Notes: generated by a model not told the origin, from the sequence alone. Numbered from the stretch's first letter, positions 1 to 7,626 are shown. The stretch is DNA of 19,063 nt from CAZWRK01 sp964635875 (GCA_964635875.1 CAZWRK010000079.1:1-19063), one strand, 5' to 3'. Program-made: numbers and translations.

Positions 1-59
1 GTTGGTAGAGCAGCGGACTTTTAATCCGTTTGTCGCAGCTTCGAATCCCGCACGACCCA
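1..59 (+). tRNA. tRNA-Lys(UUU), 3' part, 5' end outside the window
   Basis: The window opens inside the D-arm of a lysine tRNA. The anticodon stem is at 13-17 paired with 25-29, the loop is CTTTTAA (18-24) and the anticodon TTT is at 20-22. The variable loop is 30-34, the T-loop TTCGAAT is 40-46, and the 3' acceptor strand ACGACCC with discriminator A ends at 59. The bases after it are CCG, so a full CCA end is not encoded. The T-stem is imperfect: 35-39 (GCAGC) against 47-51 (CCCGC) leaves A37 opposite C49 and C39 opposite C47. The second mismatch breaks the normally invariant G-C pair that closes the T-loop. The rest of the molecule is normal. It may be a working gene with a weak T-arm, a decaying copy, or a sequencing fault. 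Confidence 0.88.
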
Positions 60-71
60 CCGGATTTAAGC

Positions 72-100
72 AAAAAGCCCAGTCGAAAGATTGGGCTTTT
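72..100 (+). terminator. Intrinsic terminator after tRNA-Lys, also facing the minus-strand gene
   Basis: Positions 73-84 pair with 89-100 over 12 bp (one G-T wobble) around a GAAA tetraloop. Four A-T pairs sit at the base, with As before and Ts at the end, so the structure can work on both strands. It follows the tRNA by 13 bases and lies 32 bases past the stop codon of the minus-strand gene that ends at 133. Confidence 0.8.
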
Positions 101-132
101 GGTTATGCGCGACGTTCGCCGCCGCGCGCTTG

Positions 133-555
133 TTATCCGCCAATTTCGGCCAATGCCGCCTCCGCAAACGCGACATCTTGCGCTTCACTGCCGCCAGAAA
201 TGCCGATTGCCCCGATAAGCTCTCCCGCCGCTTCAATCGGCAAGCCGCCACCAAAGCCCACAAAACGCGGACGCTGCATCAGGCCGTGACGCAGCATCTC
301 CGAGCGTGACTCGAGGATCGCTTGCCAACTTCCTGTGGGGCGTTTAAAGCTCAACGCCGTCCACGCCTTATCTTGCGCAATTTCAATCGAATGCAGCGGC
401 GCGAGTGGATGACGCTTAAACGCCAACAAATGCCCGCTGCGATCGACCACCGCGACGCAGATCGACACGCCCGCCGCCTCTGCGCACCGCAGCGCGGCAT
501 TCACCAATCGATCCGCCGCATCTAACGTGATCGAAGTCAACGTGTGTGTATTCAT
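133..555 (-). CDS. GlcG/HbpS family (DUF336) small protein
   Basis: This 140-residue protein resembles the GlcG/HbpS/PduO-C-like family. Visible family features are the VVDRSGHLLAFKR block near residues 35-47, the GGGLPI stretch, and a GAIGISGG segment near the C-terminus. Members bind haem or cobalamin, or have no known role, so the biochemical function is open. The ATG at 553-555 is chosen because AGGAGA lies about 8 bases upstream. A longer in-frame reading to 612 would run deep into the neighbour. No signal peptide is seen, unlike the secreted HbpS of Streptomyces. The start overlaps the stop of the upstream MFS gene as ATGA (552-555), so the two are probably translationally coupled. GlcG-like genes are often found beside catabolic or transport operons, which fits this location but does not define a substrate. 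Confidence 0.78.
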   Translation of the reverse strand: MNTHTLTSITLDAADRLVNAALRCAEAAGVSICVAVVDRSGHLLAFKRHPLAPLHSIEIAQDKAWTALSFKRPTGSWQAILESRSEMLRHGLMQRPRFVGFGGGLPIEAAGELIGAIGISGGSEAQDVAFAEAALAEIGG

Positions 556-1790
556 CGAGGATTCTCCTGTGCATGAATCGTATCTAAAGAGGTGCCGAGT
601 CGTGCGCGCCACGACAGCAATAGCCCTGCAAAAACCGCCAGCACAGCACCTTCAATCAGCAGCGTGGTGCGTGCGCTCAAATAGCTCGCCAACAGCCCAG
701 CGATCAAGCCGCCCAAGGCGTCAAAACCAAAACGCGACGACGCGAAAAACGACACAATCCGCCCGCGCAAATGCTCTGGCGAACTCGATTGCAGCAACAT
801 ATTAATGCTGACGTTATTCACCGAAATGCCAAAGCCCAACAAGGCCATCGCCAGCAAGGCCAACGGCAAATAAGTGTTCGACACAAACAGCAACAGCGCT
901 GCCGCACTCACGCACACACCGAGCATCACCAACCGCACCAACCCCGCGATACCGCTATTCGCCAGCAGCACCGAAGACAACGCCGACCCACAGCCCGCCG
1001 CGCCCCACAGCCAGCCCAAGGTTTGCGCATCGCCTGCAAACACATCCCGCGCAAACACCGGCAACAACACCGCATACGATGAGGCGGTCAGGTTGACGAC
1101 CATCAGCGTCATAATCAGGGTGCGAATCGGCCACGTGCGCCACACATAGGCCACGCCCTCTTGAAATACCTGCCCGACCGAGCCACTCGCCCGCGCTGGC
1201 CCGACAATCTGCGTGCGCCACACGCCAATAAACAAACCCAAAAACGACAGGCCATTCAGGGCAAAACACACCGCCTCGGACATCACCGCCAGCAATAAAC
1301 CGGCAATTGGTGGCCCAATAAAACGCCCAATATTAAACAACATCGAATTCAGCGCGACCGCATTCGGCAAATGCTCACGCTGCCCAACAAATTGACCAAT
1401 TAACGACTGGCGCAGTGGTGTATCGAAGCTATTAATCAAGCCGTGCGCCAAGGTCAGCGCCACAATCAGCGTGGGCGTAATGTGGCCGCTCGCGGTTAAC
1501 CCTGCCATCAAAAAGGCGACCGCCGCAAACATCAATTGCGTGCGCAGCAGCCACTTTTTCTTATCTTGCTTATCGACCCACGCCCCCGCAAACGGCCCTA
1601 CCACCAACTGTGGCACCTGTGCACAAAAAGCCGTGACGCCCAGCAGCGCTGCCGAGCCGGTCAGATCGTAAATCAGCCATGACAGCGCCACTTGCTGCAC
1701 CCATGACCCCAGCACCGAGACGCCTTGACCAAAGAAATACAGACGAAAATTGCGGTGCGAAAGCGCCCGAATCGAATGGGGGAAATTCAT
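552..1790 (-). CDS. MFS transporter, EntS-like (MFS_3) exporter
   Basis: This 412-residue membrane protein has about 12 hydrophobic segments. The N-terminus (MNFPHSIRALSHRNFRLYFF) is typical of the EntS/MFS_3 branch of the major facilitator superfamily. An MFS motif-A-like loop between helices 2 and 3 reads GAWVDKQDKKK. A central loop near residues 195-215 separates the two six-helix halves, and the second half carries an SSPEHLRGRIVSFF loop common in this branch. Relatives export siderophores, macrolides or other small molecules by proton antiport; the substrate here cannot be inferred. The start is an ATG 3 bases after the stop of the upstream Bcr-type gene, with GGAG about 8 bases before it. 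The end overlaps the GlcG-like gene by 4 bases. The three genes look like one transcript. Confidence 0.88.
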   Translation of the reverse strand: MNFPHSIRALSHRNFRLYFFGQGVSVLGSWVQQVALSWLIYDLTGSAALLGVTAFCAQVPQLVVGPFAGAWVDKQDKKKWLLRTQLMFAAVAFLMAGLTASGHITPTLIVALTLAHGLINSFDTPLRQSLIGQFVGQREHLPNAVALNSMLFNIGRFIGPPIAGLLLAVMSEAVCFALNGLSFLGLFIGVWRTQIVGPARASGSVGQVFQEGVAYVWRTWPIRTLIMTLMVVNLTASSYAVLLPVFARDVFAGDAQTLGWLWGAAGCGSALSSVLLANSGIAGLVRLVMLGVCVSAAALLLFVSNTYLPLALLAMALLGFGISVNNVSINMLLQSSSPEHLRGRIVSFFASSRFGFDALGGLIAGLLASYLSARTTLLIEGAVLAVFAGLLLSWRARLGTSLDTIHAQENPR

Positions 1791-1793
1791 GTT

Positions 1794-3035
1794 TTACGCT
1801 CCAGCCGCAGGATGGTGGCGGGTGCGATCACGCATCAATAAACCCTGTCCCAGCAAGCCCAATAAAGACACCACCATGATGGCCCACACCATTGGCATCG
1901 CGCTGCCGTCATGGGCATAGCTCACGGCCGCGCTCGCCAACATGCCCAAGCCAAACTGACTCGCGCCAAACAAGGCCGCGGCCGCGCCTGCGTTGTCGGG
2001 ATAGCGACCCATCAACATCCCTACACAATTTGCGCCGAGCAGACCGGTCATACTCACCACCAATAACAAGCCCGTGATGACCCACACCAAGCCTTGTGGC
2101 TGAATTGCGCCGACCCATAATATCGCCGCCCCACCGACCGCCAACACCGTGCCGATCAAACTCATCGTTGCGGGGCCGTGGTGACGAACGGCGCGACTAT
2201 TCACCCAATTCGCGGCAAAAATCCCCAACGCATTCAGAGCGAAAATGCCGCTATAGGCCTGCGGCGAAAAATGCTCCAGCTCAATAAAATAAAACGGGCT
2301 GGCGGTGATATAAGCAAACATCGCTGCAAATGACATGCCCCCCGCCAATAGCAAGCCGACCGCGCCCCTGTCCCGCACAATCGCGCCATAAATCGCAAAT
2401 GCGCGCCCCATCGACAAGGTGCCGCGTTTCTCCGGCGGCAGGCTTTCCGCTAAATAGCGCCACACTACCGCCCAGCTCAAAATCCCCCAGCCGAGCACGG
2501 CGGCAAAGGTTGCGCGCCATCCCGCCCATTCCAGCAACTGGCTTCCCAAAACCGGCGCGAGCAACGGCGCAATCGCGGTAATCATCGCCATCAATGACAG
2601 ATTGCGAATGGCCTCGGTCGGGGCGTAGGTATCGCGCACTACCGCCCGCGCCAACACCGATGCCGCACCGCCACCCAGCGCCTGTACCACCCGCGCCCCA
2701 ATCAGTTGCTCGACACTTTGCGCCACCATGCAGGCCAAGCTTGCGAGCACAAACAAGCCGATACCCCATAGCAACACCGGCCGCCGCCCGTAGCGATCCG
2801 ACAGCGGGCCATACAGCAACATGCCCACCGAAAAACCGGCCAAAAAGACGCTAATCGACAATTGAACCTGCGCCGCCGAGGCGTGCAAGCCGCGCCCAAT
2901 CGCGGGCAAGGCGGGCAAATATAAATCAATCGCGAGTGGGCCAAAGGCGACCAGCGACCCCAGCAAAATCAATAACTGCGTCGAGTTGAGCGCCCGACGC
3001 TGTCCCGCATCGGGTAAGGCAGAGGAAGCAGACAT
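1794..3035 (-). CDS. Bcr/CflA-type MFS drug exporter
   Basis: This 413-residue, 12-helix transporter belongs to the Bcr/CflA group (DHA1 drug:H+ antiporters). The first helix carries the group signature AIDLYLPALP, with the conserved Asp. The loop after helix 2 has motif A, GPLSDRYGRRP, and helices 4-5 have the ARAVVRDTY and APVLGSQL stretches typical of Bcr. Known members export bicyclomycin, chloramphenicol or other drugs; here efflux of an aromatic acid or of a toxic intermediate is possible but unproven. The start is placed at the ATG 3033-3035. The reading frame stays open to 3179, but that extension passes through the terminator at 3054-3088 and the tail of the dehydrogenase gene. The ribosome site before 3035 is weak (GAAAGA-like). 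No convincing promoter is seen, so part of its expression may come from readthrough. Confidence 0.87.
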   Translation of the reverse strand: MSASSALPDAGQRRALNSTQLLILLGSLVAFGPLAIDLYLPALPAIGRGLHASAAQVQLSISVFLAGFSVGMLLYGPLSDRYGRRPVLLWGIGLFVLASLACMVAQSVEQLIGARVVQALGGGAASVLARAVVRDTYAPTEAIRNLSLMAMITAIAPLLAPVLGSQLLEWAGWRATFAAVLGWGILSWAVVWRYLAESLPPEKRGTLSMGRAFAIYGAIVRDRGAVGLLLAGGMSFAAMFAYITASPFYFIELEHFSPQAYSGIFALNALGIFAANWVNSRAVRHHGPATMSLIGTVLAVGGAAILWVGAIQPQGLVWVITGLLLVVSMTGLLGANCVGMLMGRYPDNAGAAAALFGASQFGLGMLASAAVSYAHDGSAMPMVWAIMVVSLLGLLGQGLLMRDRTRHHPAAGA

Positions 3036-3053
3036 ACACCGTCTTTCATCATT

Positions 3054-3088
3054 AAAAAAAGGACAGTACCGGTCGGCACCATCCTTTT
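3054..3088 (-). terminator. Intrinsic terminator of the hpa operon (minus strand)
   Basis: On the minus strand a 14-bp stem (3088-3075 with 3070-3057) closes around a GACC loop and is followed by seven Ts (complement of 3054-3060). Several pairs are G-T wobbles on the minus strand; on the plus strand the matching positions are A-C mismatches. The element is therefore clearly built for minus-strand transcription. It lies about 48 bases past the stop of the gabD-like gene. Confidence 0.85.
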
Positions 3089-3099
3089 GTTTCACCGAT

Positions 3100-3125
3100 A
3101 CCGGCCGCCTGATGGCGTGGCCGGT
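3100..3125. repeat. Inverted repeat just after the gabD-like stop codon
   Basis: ACCGGCC (3100-3106) is a perfect inverted match of GGCCGGT (3119-3125), with an inner GCC/GGC pairing around TGAT and two unpaired bases. It sits between the stop codon (3136) and the T-tailed terminator. It may protect the 3' end of the mRNA or form a compound terminator; it has no T-run of its own. Confidence 0.55.
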
Positions 3126-3135
3126 GGGGTGTGGA

Positions 3136-4590
3136 TTACAAACCCGCCAGCGCCAAATACTTGGTTTCCATGTATTCATCTAGGCCATGGCTCGAACCTT
3201 CGCGCCCGACGCCCGACAGTTTGACGCCGCCAAAAGGCGCGACTTCGGTTGAAATCATACCGGTATTCACGCCAACCATGCCGTATTCCAAGCGCTTGGA
3301 GACGCGCCACACGCGGCCATGATCTTTCGAGAAGAAGTACGCCGCCAAGCCGAACTCGGTGTCGTTTGCCATTTGAACGGCTTCGGCTTCGGTGCTAAAG
3401 CGGAACAACGGTGCGACCGGCCCAAAAATCTCTTCTTTGGCGACCGCCATCGCGGGGGTGACATCGGCCAAGATGGTTGGCTCAAACCATGTGCCGCCCA
3501 AAGCATGACGCTTGCCGCCGGTCACAACGCGCGCGCCTTTTTCGACGGCGTCTTCCACCAACTCTTCGACCTTGCTCACCGCCGCTTCGTCGATCAACGG
3601 GCCTTGCGTCACACCGGCTTCGGTGCCATCACCGACTTTCAGGGCGGCGACGGCGGCAGCGAGTTTTTCGGCGAATTGGTCGTAAATGCCGTCTTGCACT
3701 AAGAAACGGTTCGAACACACACAAGTTTGACCGGCATTGCGATACTTCGAGGCCATCGCGCCTGCGACTGCGGCATCAAGATCCGCATCGTCAAAGACAA
3801 TAAACGGCGCATTGCCGCCCAGTTCCAACGACATTTTTTTGACCGTGCCTGCGCATTGCTGCATCAGCAATTGGCCGATCGGGGTCGAGCCGGTAAAGGT
3901 CATTTTGCGCACGATCGGGCTGGCGGTCATCACGCCGCCGATGGCCGATGCCCGACCCGTAATCACGCTGAACACGCCCTTTGGCACGCCAGCGCGTTCG
4001 GCCAATTCGGCCAGCGCCAACGCGGAAAGCGGGGTTTGCTCGGCGGGTTTCAACACAATCGTGCAGCCTGCCGCTAAGGCGGGCGCGACCTTACGGGTGA
4101 TCATCGCTGACGGGAAATTCCACGGCGTAATCGCCGCGCACACCCCAACCGGCTCTTTGGTCACGACAATTTGCCGATCTTTAAACGGCGACGGAATCAC
4201 CTCGCCGTAAGCGCGCTTGGCTTCTTCGGCGAACCATTCGATATACGCGGCTGCATAGGCAATTTCGCCTTTGGCTTCGGCCAGCGGCTTGCCTTGCTCG
4301 GCGGTCATCAAGGCCGCGAGGTCGTCTTGATTGGCGAGCAAGAGATCAAACCAGCGCCGCAAAATCCGGCTGCGTTCGGCGGCGGTGGTTTCGCGCCATG
4401 TCGCGAGTGCGGCATCGGCGGCGGCAATCGCGCGTTCGGTTTCGGCTGCGCCGCAACGCGGAACATGGGTAATGGTTTCGCCGGTTGCGGGGTTGGTCAC
4501 GGCAACGGTTTCGCCGTTATCCGCGCCGACCCATGCGCCGTCGATATAGCAGGCCTGACGTAACAGGCTTGAGTCGTGTAATGCCAGCAT
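3136..4590 (-). CDS. gabD: NAD(P)-dependent succinate-semialdehyde dehydrogenase (GabD-like)
   Basis: This 484-residue aldehyde dehydrogenase oxidises succinic semialdehyde to succinate in the cytoplasm. That is the fate needed for the C4 product of HpaI, encoded just upstream. Seen in the sequence: TPWNFP (155-160, oxyanion Asn158), KPAEQTP (181-187), FTGST (232-236), the catalytic Glu in LELGG (Glu256) and the catalytic Cys in GQTCVC (Cys290). Cys292 gives the C-x-C pair found in GabD-type enzymes, and the length is normal for GabD. The ATG at 4588-4590 has AAAGGAAAA before it; the in-frame upstream codons to 4698 lie inside hpaI and are rejected. It follows hpaI by 22 bases and is the last gene before the terminator. 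A related semialdehyde substrate is possible, but the context strongly supports succinic semialdehyde. Confidence 0.9.
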   Translation of the reverse strand: MLALHDSSLLRQACYIDGAWVGADNGETVAVTNPATGETITHVPRCGAAETERAIAAADAALATWRETTAAERSRILRRWFDLLLANQDDLAALMTAEQGKPLAEAKGEIAYAAAYIEWFAEEAKRAYGEVIPSPFKDRQIVVTKEPVGVCAAITPWNFPSAMITRKVAPALAAGCTIVLKPAEQTPLSALALAELAERAGVPKGVFSVITGRASAIGGVMTASPIVRKMTFTGSTPIGQLLMQQCAGTVKKMSLELGGNAPFIVFDDADLDAAVAGAMASKYRNAGQTCVCSNRFLVQDGIYDQFAEKLAAAVAALKVGDGTEAGVTQGPLIDEAAVSKVEELVEDAVEKGARVVTGGKRHALGGTWFEPTILADVTPAMAVAKEEIFGPVAPLFRFSTEAEAVQMANDTEFGLAAYFFSKDHGRVWRVSKRLEYGMVGVNTGMISTEVAPFGGVKLSGVGREGSSHGLDEYMETKYLALAGL

Positions 4591-4612
4591 GTTGATTTTC
4601 CTTTGATTTTTC

Positions 4613-5410
4613 TCAGTACGCCGCGCCGCTGGTTTTGGACTCGGCGTGCTTAAATTTGTCGGCCAAAGCGACCGCAGAATTCCGTAATAACAAGGCATCG
4701 ACCCCGACTAGCAAGAAGCGCGCGCCCATTTGGCGATAGGCTTCGGCGGCGACCGGATCGGCCGAGAACACACCGGCGGCTTTGCCTGCCGCAGCAATTT
4801 GGCGCAGCGCGGCTTCGACGGTGGCTTTGACTTCGGGGTGATTGGGTTGACCGAGATAGCCCATCGACGCGGCTAAATCTGACGGGCCAATAAACACTGC
4901 ATCGACGCCTTCGACCTTCAGCACTTCGGCTAATCCGGCCAAACCGGTGGTCGATTCAATTTGGACGATCAGGCACATTTCTTGATCGGCGTGCGCGAAA
5001 TAATCGGCGACGCCATTCCAGCGCGCGGCGCGTGCCATCGCTGTGCCCACGCCACGAATGCCGTGCGGCGGATAGCGCATCGCCCGCACCAGCTTTTCGG
5101 CATCGGCGGCGGTTTCGACCATCGGCACCATCAGTGTTTGCGCGCCGCCATCTAAGAGCTGTTTGATGCGTGCCACATCATGATCGACCGTGCGCACCAC
5201 TGGCCGCACCGGATACGGCGCGAGCGCCTGCAATTGGCCGATGATCGACTGCAGATCATTCGGGCCGTGTTCGCCGTCAATCAGCAACCAGTCGAAGCCG
5301 GTCCCGCCGACAATCTCGGCGCTATAGCTGTTGGCCAAGCCCAGAAACAGCCCGATTTGGGTTTCGCCTGCGGCTAACGCGCGTTTAAATGTGTTTAAAG
5401 GCATGTCCAT
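4613..5410 (-). CDS. hpaI: HpaI, 4-hydroxy-2-oxoheptanedioate aldolase
   Basis: This 265-residue class II (metal-dependent) aldolase of the HpcH/HpaI family cleaves 4-hydroxy-2-oxoheptane-1,7-dioate to pyruvate and succinic semialdehyde. The E. coli HpaI catalytic residues His45, Arg70, Glu149 and Asp175 have counterparts with a constant +3 offset: His48 (IDGEHG), Arg73 (PVVRTV), Glu152 (QIEST) and Asp178 (IGPSDLA). The start at 5408-5410 has AGGAG 8 bases upstream. A second ATG two codons later is possible but too far from that site. It lies 15 bases after hpaH and 22 before the gabD-like gene, which uses its product. Confidence 0.94.
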   Translation of the reverse strand: MDMPLNTFKRALAAGETQIGLFLGLANSYSAEIVGGTGFDWLLIDGEHGPNDLQSIIGQLQALAPYPVRPVVRTVDHDVARIKQLLDGGAQTLMVPMVETAADAEKLVRAMRYPPHGIRGVGTAMARAARWNGVADYFAHADQEMCLIVQIESTTGLAGLAEVLKVEGVDAVFIGPSDLAASMGYLGQPNHPEVKATVEAALRQIAAAGKAAGVFSADPVAAEAYRQMGARFLLVGVDALLLRNSAVALADKFKHAESKTSGAAY

Positions 5411-5425
5411 GGGTGCGCTCCTGAA

Positions 5426-6229
5426 TTAGACAAAGCGGGCGCTGATATTGCCGAGCGGGCCGTAATCAACATGGATGGTATCGCCCGGCACCACTTTGAC
5501 CGGACGGGTGAACGAACCGGCCAGAATAATTTGACCGGCTTCGAGTGCGACGCCGTGCGGGGCGAATTTTTTCGACAGCCACGAAATGCCGTTGGCCGGA
5601 TGGTTCAACACCCCTGCCGCGACGCCGGTTTCTTCGATCACGCCGTTTTTGTACAGCAAGGCCGACACCCAGCGCAGATCAATATCCAGCGGTTTAATCG
5701 GGCGACCGCCCAAAATAATGCCGACGTTGGCAGCGTTATCGGAAATGGTGTCCATGACCTTGCGCGGGCGCTTGGTTTCGGGGTCGATGCGATGGCAGCG
5801 CGCGTCGATAATTTCGACGGCAGGCACCACATAATCGGTCGCGTTCAAAACATCAAAAATCGTGACGTTCGGGCCTTCGAGGGTGTCTTTGAGAATAAAG
5901 GCCAGCTCGACTTCGACCATCGGGTCGATAAAGCGTTCACACGGAATATCGGCGGCATCTTTGTAGACCATTTCATCTAGCAAAGTGCCAAAGTCTGGCT
6001 CGTTGATTTGCGACGACATTTGCATCGCGCGCGAGGTCAGGCCGATTTTGTGGCCGACGATTTTTTGACCTTCGGCCAGCTTCATTTGCACCCATGCTTT
6101 TTGAATCGCATAGGCGTCTTCGATGGTGATCTCGGGGTGATCCAATGAAATTTGGCGCACCGGTGTGCGGGCTTTTTCAGCGTCGTGCAAGCGGCGAGCA
6201 GCGGCTTCGATAAGAGATGCGTCAAGCAT
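5426..6229 (-). CDS. hpaH: HpaH, 2-oxohept-3-enedioate (2-hydroxyhepta-2,4-dienedioate) hydratase
   Basis: This 267-residue member of the FAH-related hydratase family adds water to the dienoate made by HpaG, giving the substrate of HpaI. The metal-binding acidic residues are visible at Glu106 and Glu108 (MVEVEL) and Glu139 (VPAVEIID), the positions known in E. coli HpcG/HpaH. The VGHKIGLTS block (residues 58-66) is also typical. Length matches the family. The ATG has GAGGA about 8 bases upstream. It follows hpaF by 18 bases and precedes hpaI by 15, and no other start fits the ribosome site as well. 4-oxalocrotonate-type hydratases (DmpE) are close relatives, but the gene order makes HpaH the better call. 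Confidence 0.93.
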   Translation of the reverse strand: MLDASLIEAAARRLHDAEKARTPVRQISLDHPEITIEDAYAIQKAWVQMKLAEGQKIVGHKIGLTSRAMQMSSQINEPDFGTLLDEMVYKDAADIPCERFIDPMVEVELAFILKDTLEGPNVTIFDVLNATDYVVPAVEIIDARCHRIDPETKRPRKVMDTISDNAANVGIILGGRPIKPLDIDLRWVSALLYKNGVIEETGVAAGVLNHPANGISWLSKKFAPHGVALEAGQIILAGSFTRPVKVVPGDTIHVDYGPLGNISARFV

Positions 6230-6247
6230 GTTAATTCCTCGTAGACG

Positions 6248-6637
6248 TCACGCTTTTTTGTAGCGCGCGTGGATATTGTTTTGTTTCCATGTACCGGCTT
6301 CGCTGAATTCAACGATTTCCAGAGACAGCGCCAAGCTGCGCTGCGCATAAATCGCGGCAAAATGTTCGGTCATCATCTGAAACAGTTCGTCGCCGGTTTT
6401 TTTCTTGGCTTCTTCGGAGCGTCCTGCGCCGATTTTTAAGGTGGCGTGGACAAAGGCGTCATCGACCGTGCCATCGGCCACGCAGTAATCGCGGAGGCAG
6501 ATGGCGCGAGAGCGAATCCCGCCCGTCGGGTACACGCCGTTTTGGCTGATCAAAACCTGATTAGACTTTTTCAGCAGCGCGGGAATATCGGCGTCGCTGG
6601 CGAGGTTGTCGGTGTATTCGTAGGTCAGATGTGGCAT
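6248..6637 (-). CDS. hpaF: HpaF, 5-carboxymethyl-2-hydroxymuconate delta-isomerase
   Basis: This 129-residue enzyme of the tautomerase superfamily isomerises 5-carboxymethyl-2-hydroxymuconate in the homoprotocatechuate pathway. The start is settled by chemistry. The family uses an N-terminal proline exposed by removal of Met, and the ATG at 6635-6637 gives MPHLTYEYTDN with Pro next to Met. A TTG two codons upstream (6641-6643) would bury the proline and is rejected. The ribosome site CAGGA lies about 9 bases before this ATG. Typical CHMI stretches follow: GIRSRAICLRDY (40-51) and HATLKIGAGR (64-73). It sits between hpaD (b) and hpaH, 36 and 18 bases away. Confidence 0.93.
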   Translation of the reverse strand: MPHLTYEYTDNLASDADIPALLKKSNQVLISQNGVYPTGGIRSRAICLRDYCVADGTVDDAFVHATLKIGAGRSEEAKKKTGDELFQMMTEHFAAIYAQRSLALSLEIVEFSEAGTWKQNNIHARYKKA

Positions 6638-6673
6638 GGTCAAATCCTGATGTCAGAGCGCAATGGGCGTGCG

Positions 6674-7570
6674 TTAGGAAACCGGCATATCCGCGCCGAT
6701 GCCGGTGGCCGACAGCGGAATACCGGAGGTCGGGAAATTCACCACCACTTGGCCGGTGCCGGAGCTTTCAAAGTACGGGCACACGATTTCGGCTTTGCCT
6801 TGGTATTGATCCCAGCCAAGCGCGCCAAACAGCATCGCGGTGTCGTGCATCTTGCCTTCGCCGGTGCAGTACTGCGCGTATTCCGGCAGCATTCGCAAGA
6901 ACGTCGCCCACTCGCCCGCTTCCCAAAGTTGCAGGGCGCGCAGATCGACTTGTTTATTGAATTCACGGCTGATGGTGTTAAAGCCTTGCTCGACCAGCCG
7001 GTTTTCCCAGATTTGATGCGAGAGCGAACCGCTGGCAATCAGCGCGACTTTGCGATTGCTGCGTGCAACGGCTTTGGCGACCGCTTCGCCGACAATGCGC
7101 GACTCTTCGAGGCTGCCGAAGGTGCTCCAACCGGCAATCGAAATTACCTTGATTGCGCCTTCGGGGTTCATGTAGCGCATCGGTAGAATCGTGCCGTATT
7201 CCAAATCGAGAGAGGCGACTTCATGGGCGCGGGTTTTCACCCCCATCGCGGTCGCTTCAAGGGCGATTTCACGGCCTAATTCAGAATCACCGGGGAATTC
7301 ATACGGCAGATCTTGAATAAAGTGCGGAAACTCGTGGCTGGTGTAATGCCCTTTATGCACCGGATTGTTGTTGATGTGATACCCCGCATTCACCAACCAA
7401 TGCGTATCAAAAACAATAAAGGTATCGACGCCCAATTCGACCGCGCGGCGACCGATTTCGCGTTCGGCATCAATCGCGGCTTGACGGCAACCGTGTGCCG
7501 GACCGGGTTGCTCGGAAATAAGCATCGACGGCACATGCGTGGCTTTCACAGCCAGAACAATTTCACCCAT
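6674..7570 (-). CDS. HpaD paralogue (b), class III extradiol ring-cleavage dioxygenase
   Basis: This 298-residue LigB-superfamily dioxygenase is closely related to the 3,4-dihydroxyphenylacetate 2,3-dioxygenase encoded immediately upstream. The two align without gaps over about 280 residues with about 164 identities by hand count (59%). The predicted iron ligands are present: His12 (THVPSM), His57 (DTHW) and Glu238 (GEGKMHD), matching LigB His12, His61 and Glu242 in order and spacing. The likely acid-base His185 (GSLSH) is also kept. It should therefore be active. Differences cluster at 68-76 (NNPVHKGHY against CAPSWEGIY), at 145-170 and at 190-215. It also has a 17-residue C-terminal tail that copy (a) lacks. 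The ATG has AGGGAG 9 bases upstream. A role in homoprotocatechuate cleavage or in cleaving a related catechol are both possible. Confidence 0.87.
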   Translation of the reverse strand: MGEIVLAVKATHVPSMLISEQPGPAHGCRQAAIDAEREIGRRAVELGVDTFIVFDTHWLVNAGYHINNNPVHKGHYTSHEFPHFIQDLPYEFPGDSELGREIALEATAMGVKTRAHEVASLDLEYGTILPMRYMNPEGAIKVISIAGWSTFGSLEESRIVGEAVAKAVARSNRKVALIASGSLSHQIWENRLVEQGFNTISREFNKQVDLRALQLWEAGEWATFLRMLPEYAQYCTGEGKMHDTAMLFGALGWDQYQGKAEIVCPYFESSGTGQVVVNFPTSGIPLSATGIGADMPVS

Positions 7571-7598
7571 GAAGCGGACTCCCTAAAAAGAGGGTTGC

Positions 7599-7617
7599 GC
7601 CTCCCAACGCGGGAGGC
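7599..7617. repeat. Hairpin between the two hpaD genes
   Basis: GCCTCCC (7599-7605) pairs perfectly with GGGAGGC (7611-7617) around a five-base loop. It lies in the 56-base gap between the stop of hpaD (a) and the start of hpaD (b). There is no following T-run on the minus strand at once, so it looks more like an mRNA processing or stability element than a full terminator. Confidence 0.55.
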
Positions 7618-7626
7618 CGCGCAGGT

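Noticed and set aside
1..133. tRNA-associated integration site of a mobile island
   Set aside because: No integrase, recombinase or direct repeat of the tRNA end is visible in the window; kept only as a possible explanation for the odd tRNA.
3036..3135. Promoter for the MFS-MFS-GlcG unit
   Set aside because: TTTAAT near the terminator T-run resembles a -10, but no matching -35 is seen at the right distance.
3036..3179. In-frame extension of the Bcr/CflA-type gene
   Set aside because: The extension crosses the terminator and the 3' end of the dehydrogenase gene, and the first membrane helix already lies at the right place from the ATG at 3035.
6446..7186. Plus-strand open frame of 246 codons opposite hpaF and hpaD (b)
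   Set aside because: It crosses two real genes on the other strand, and its composition is that of a reverse-frame shadow.
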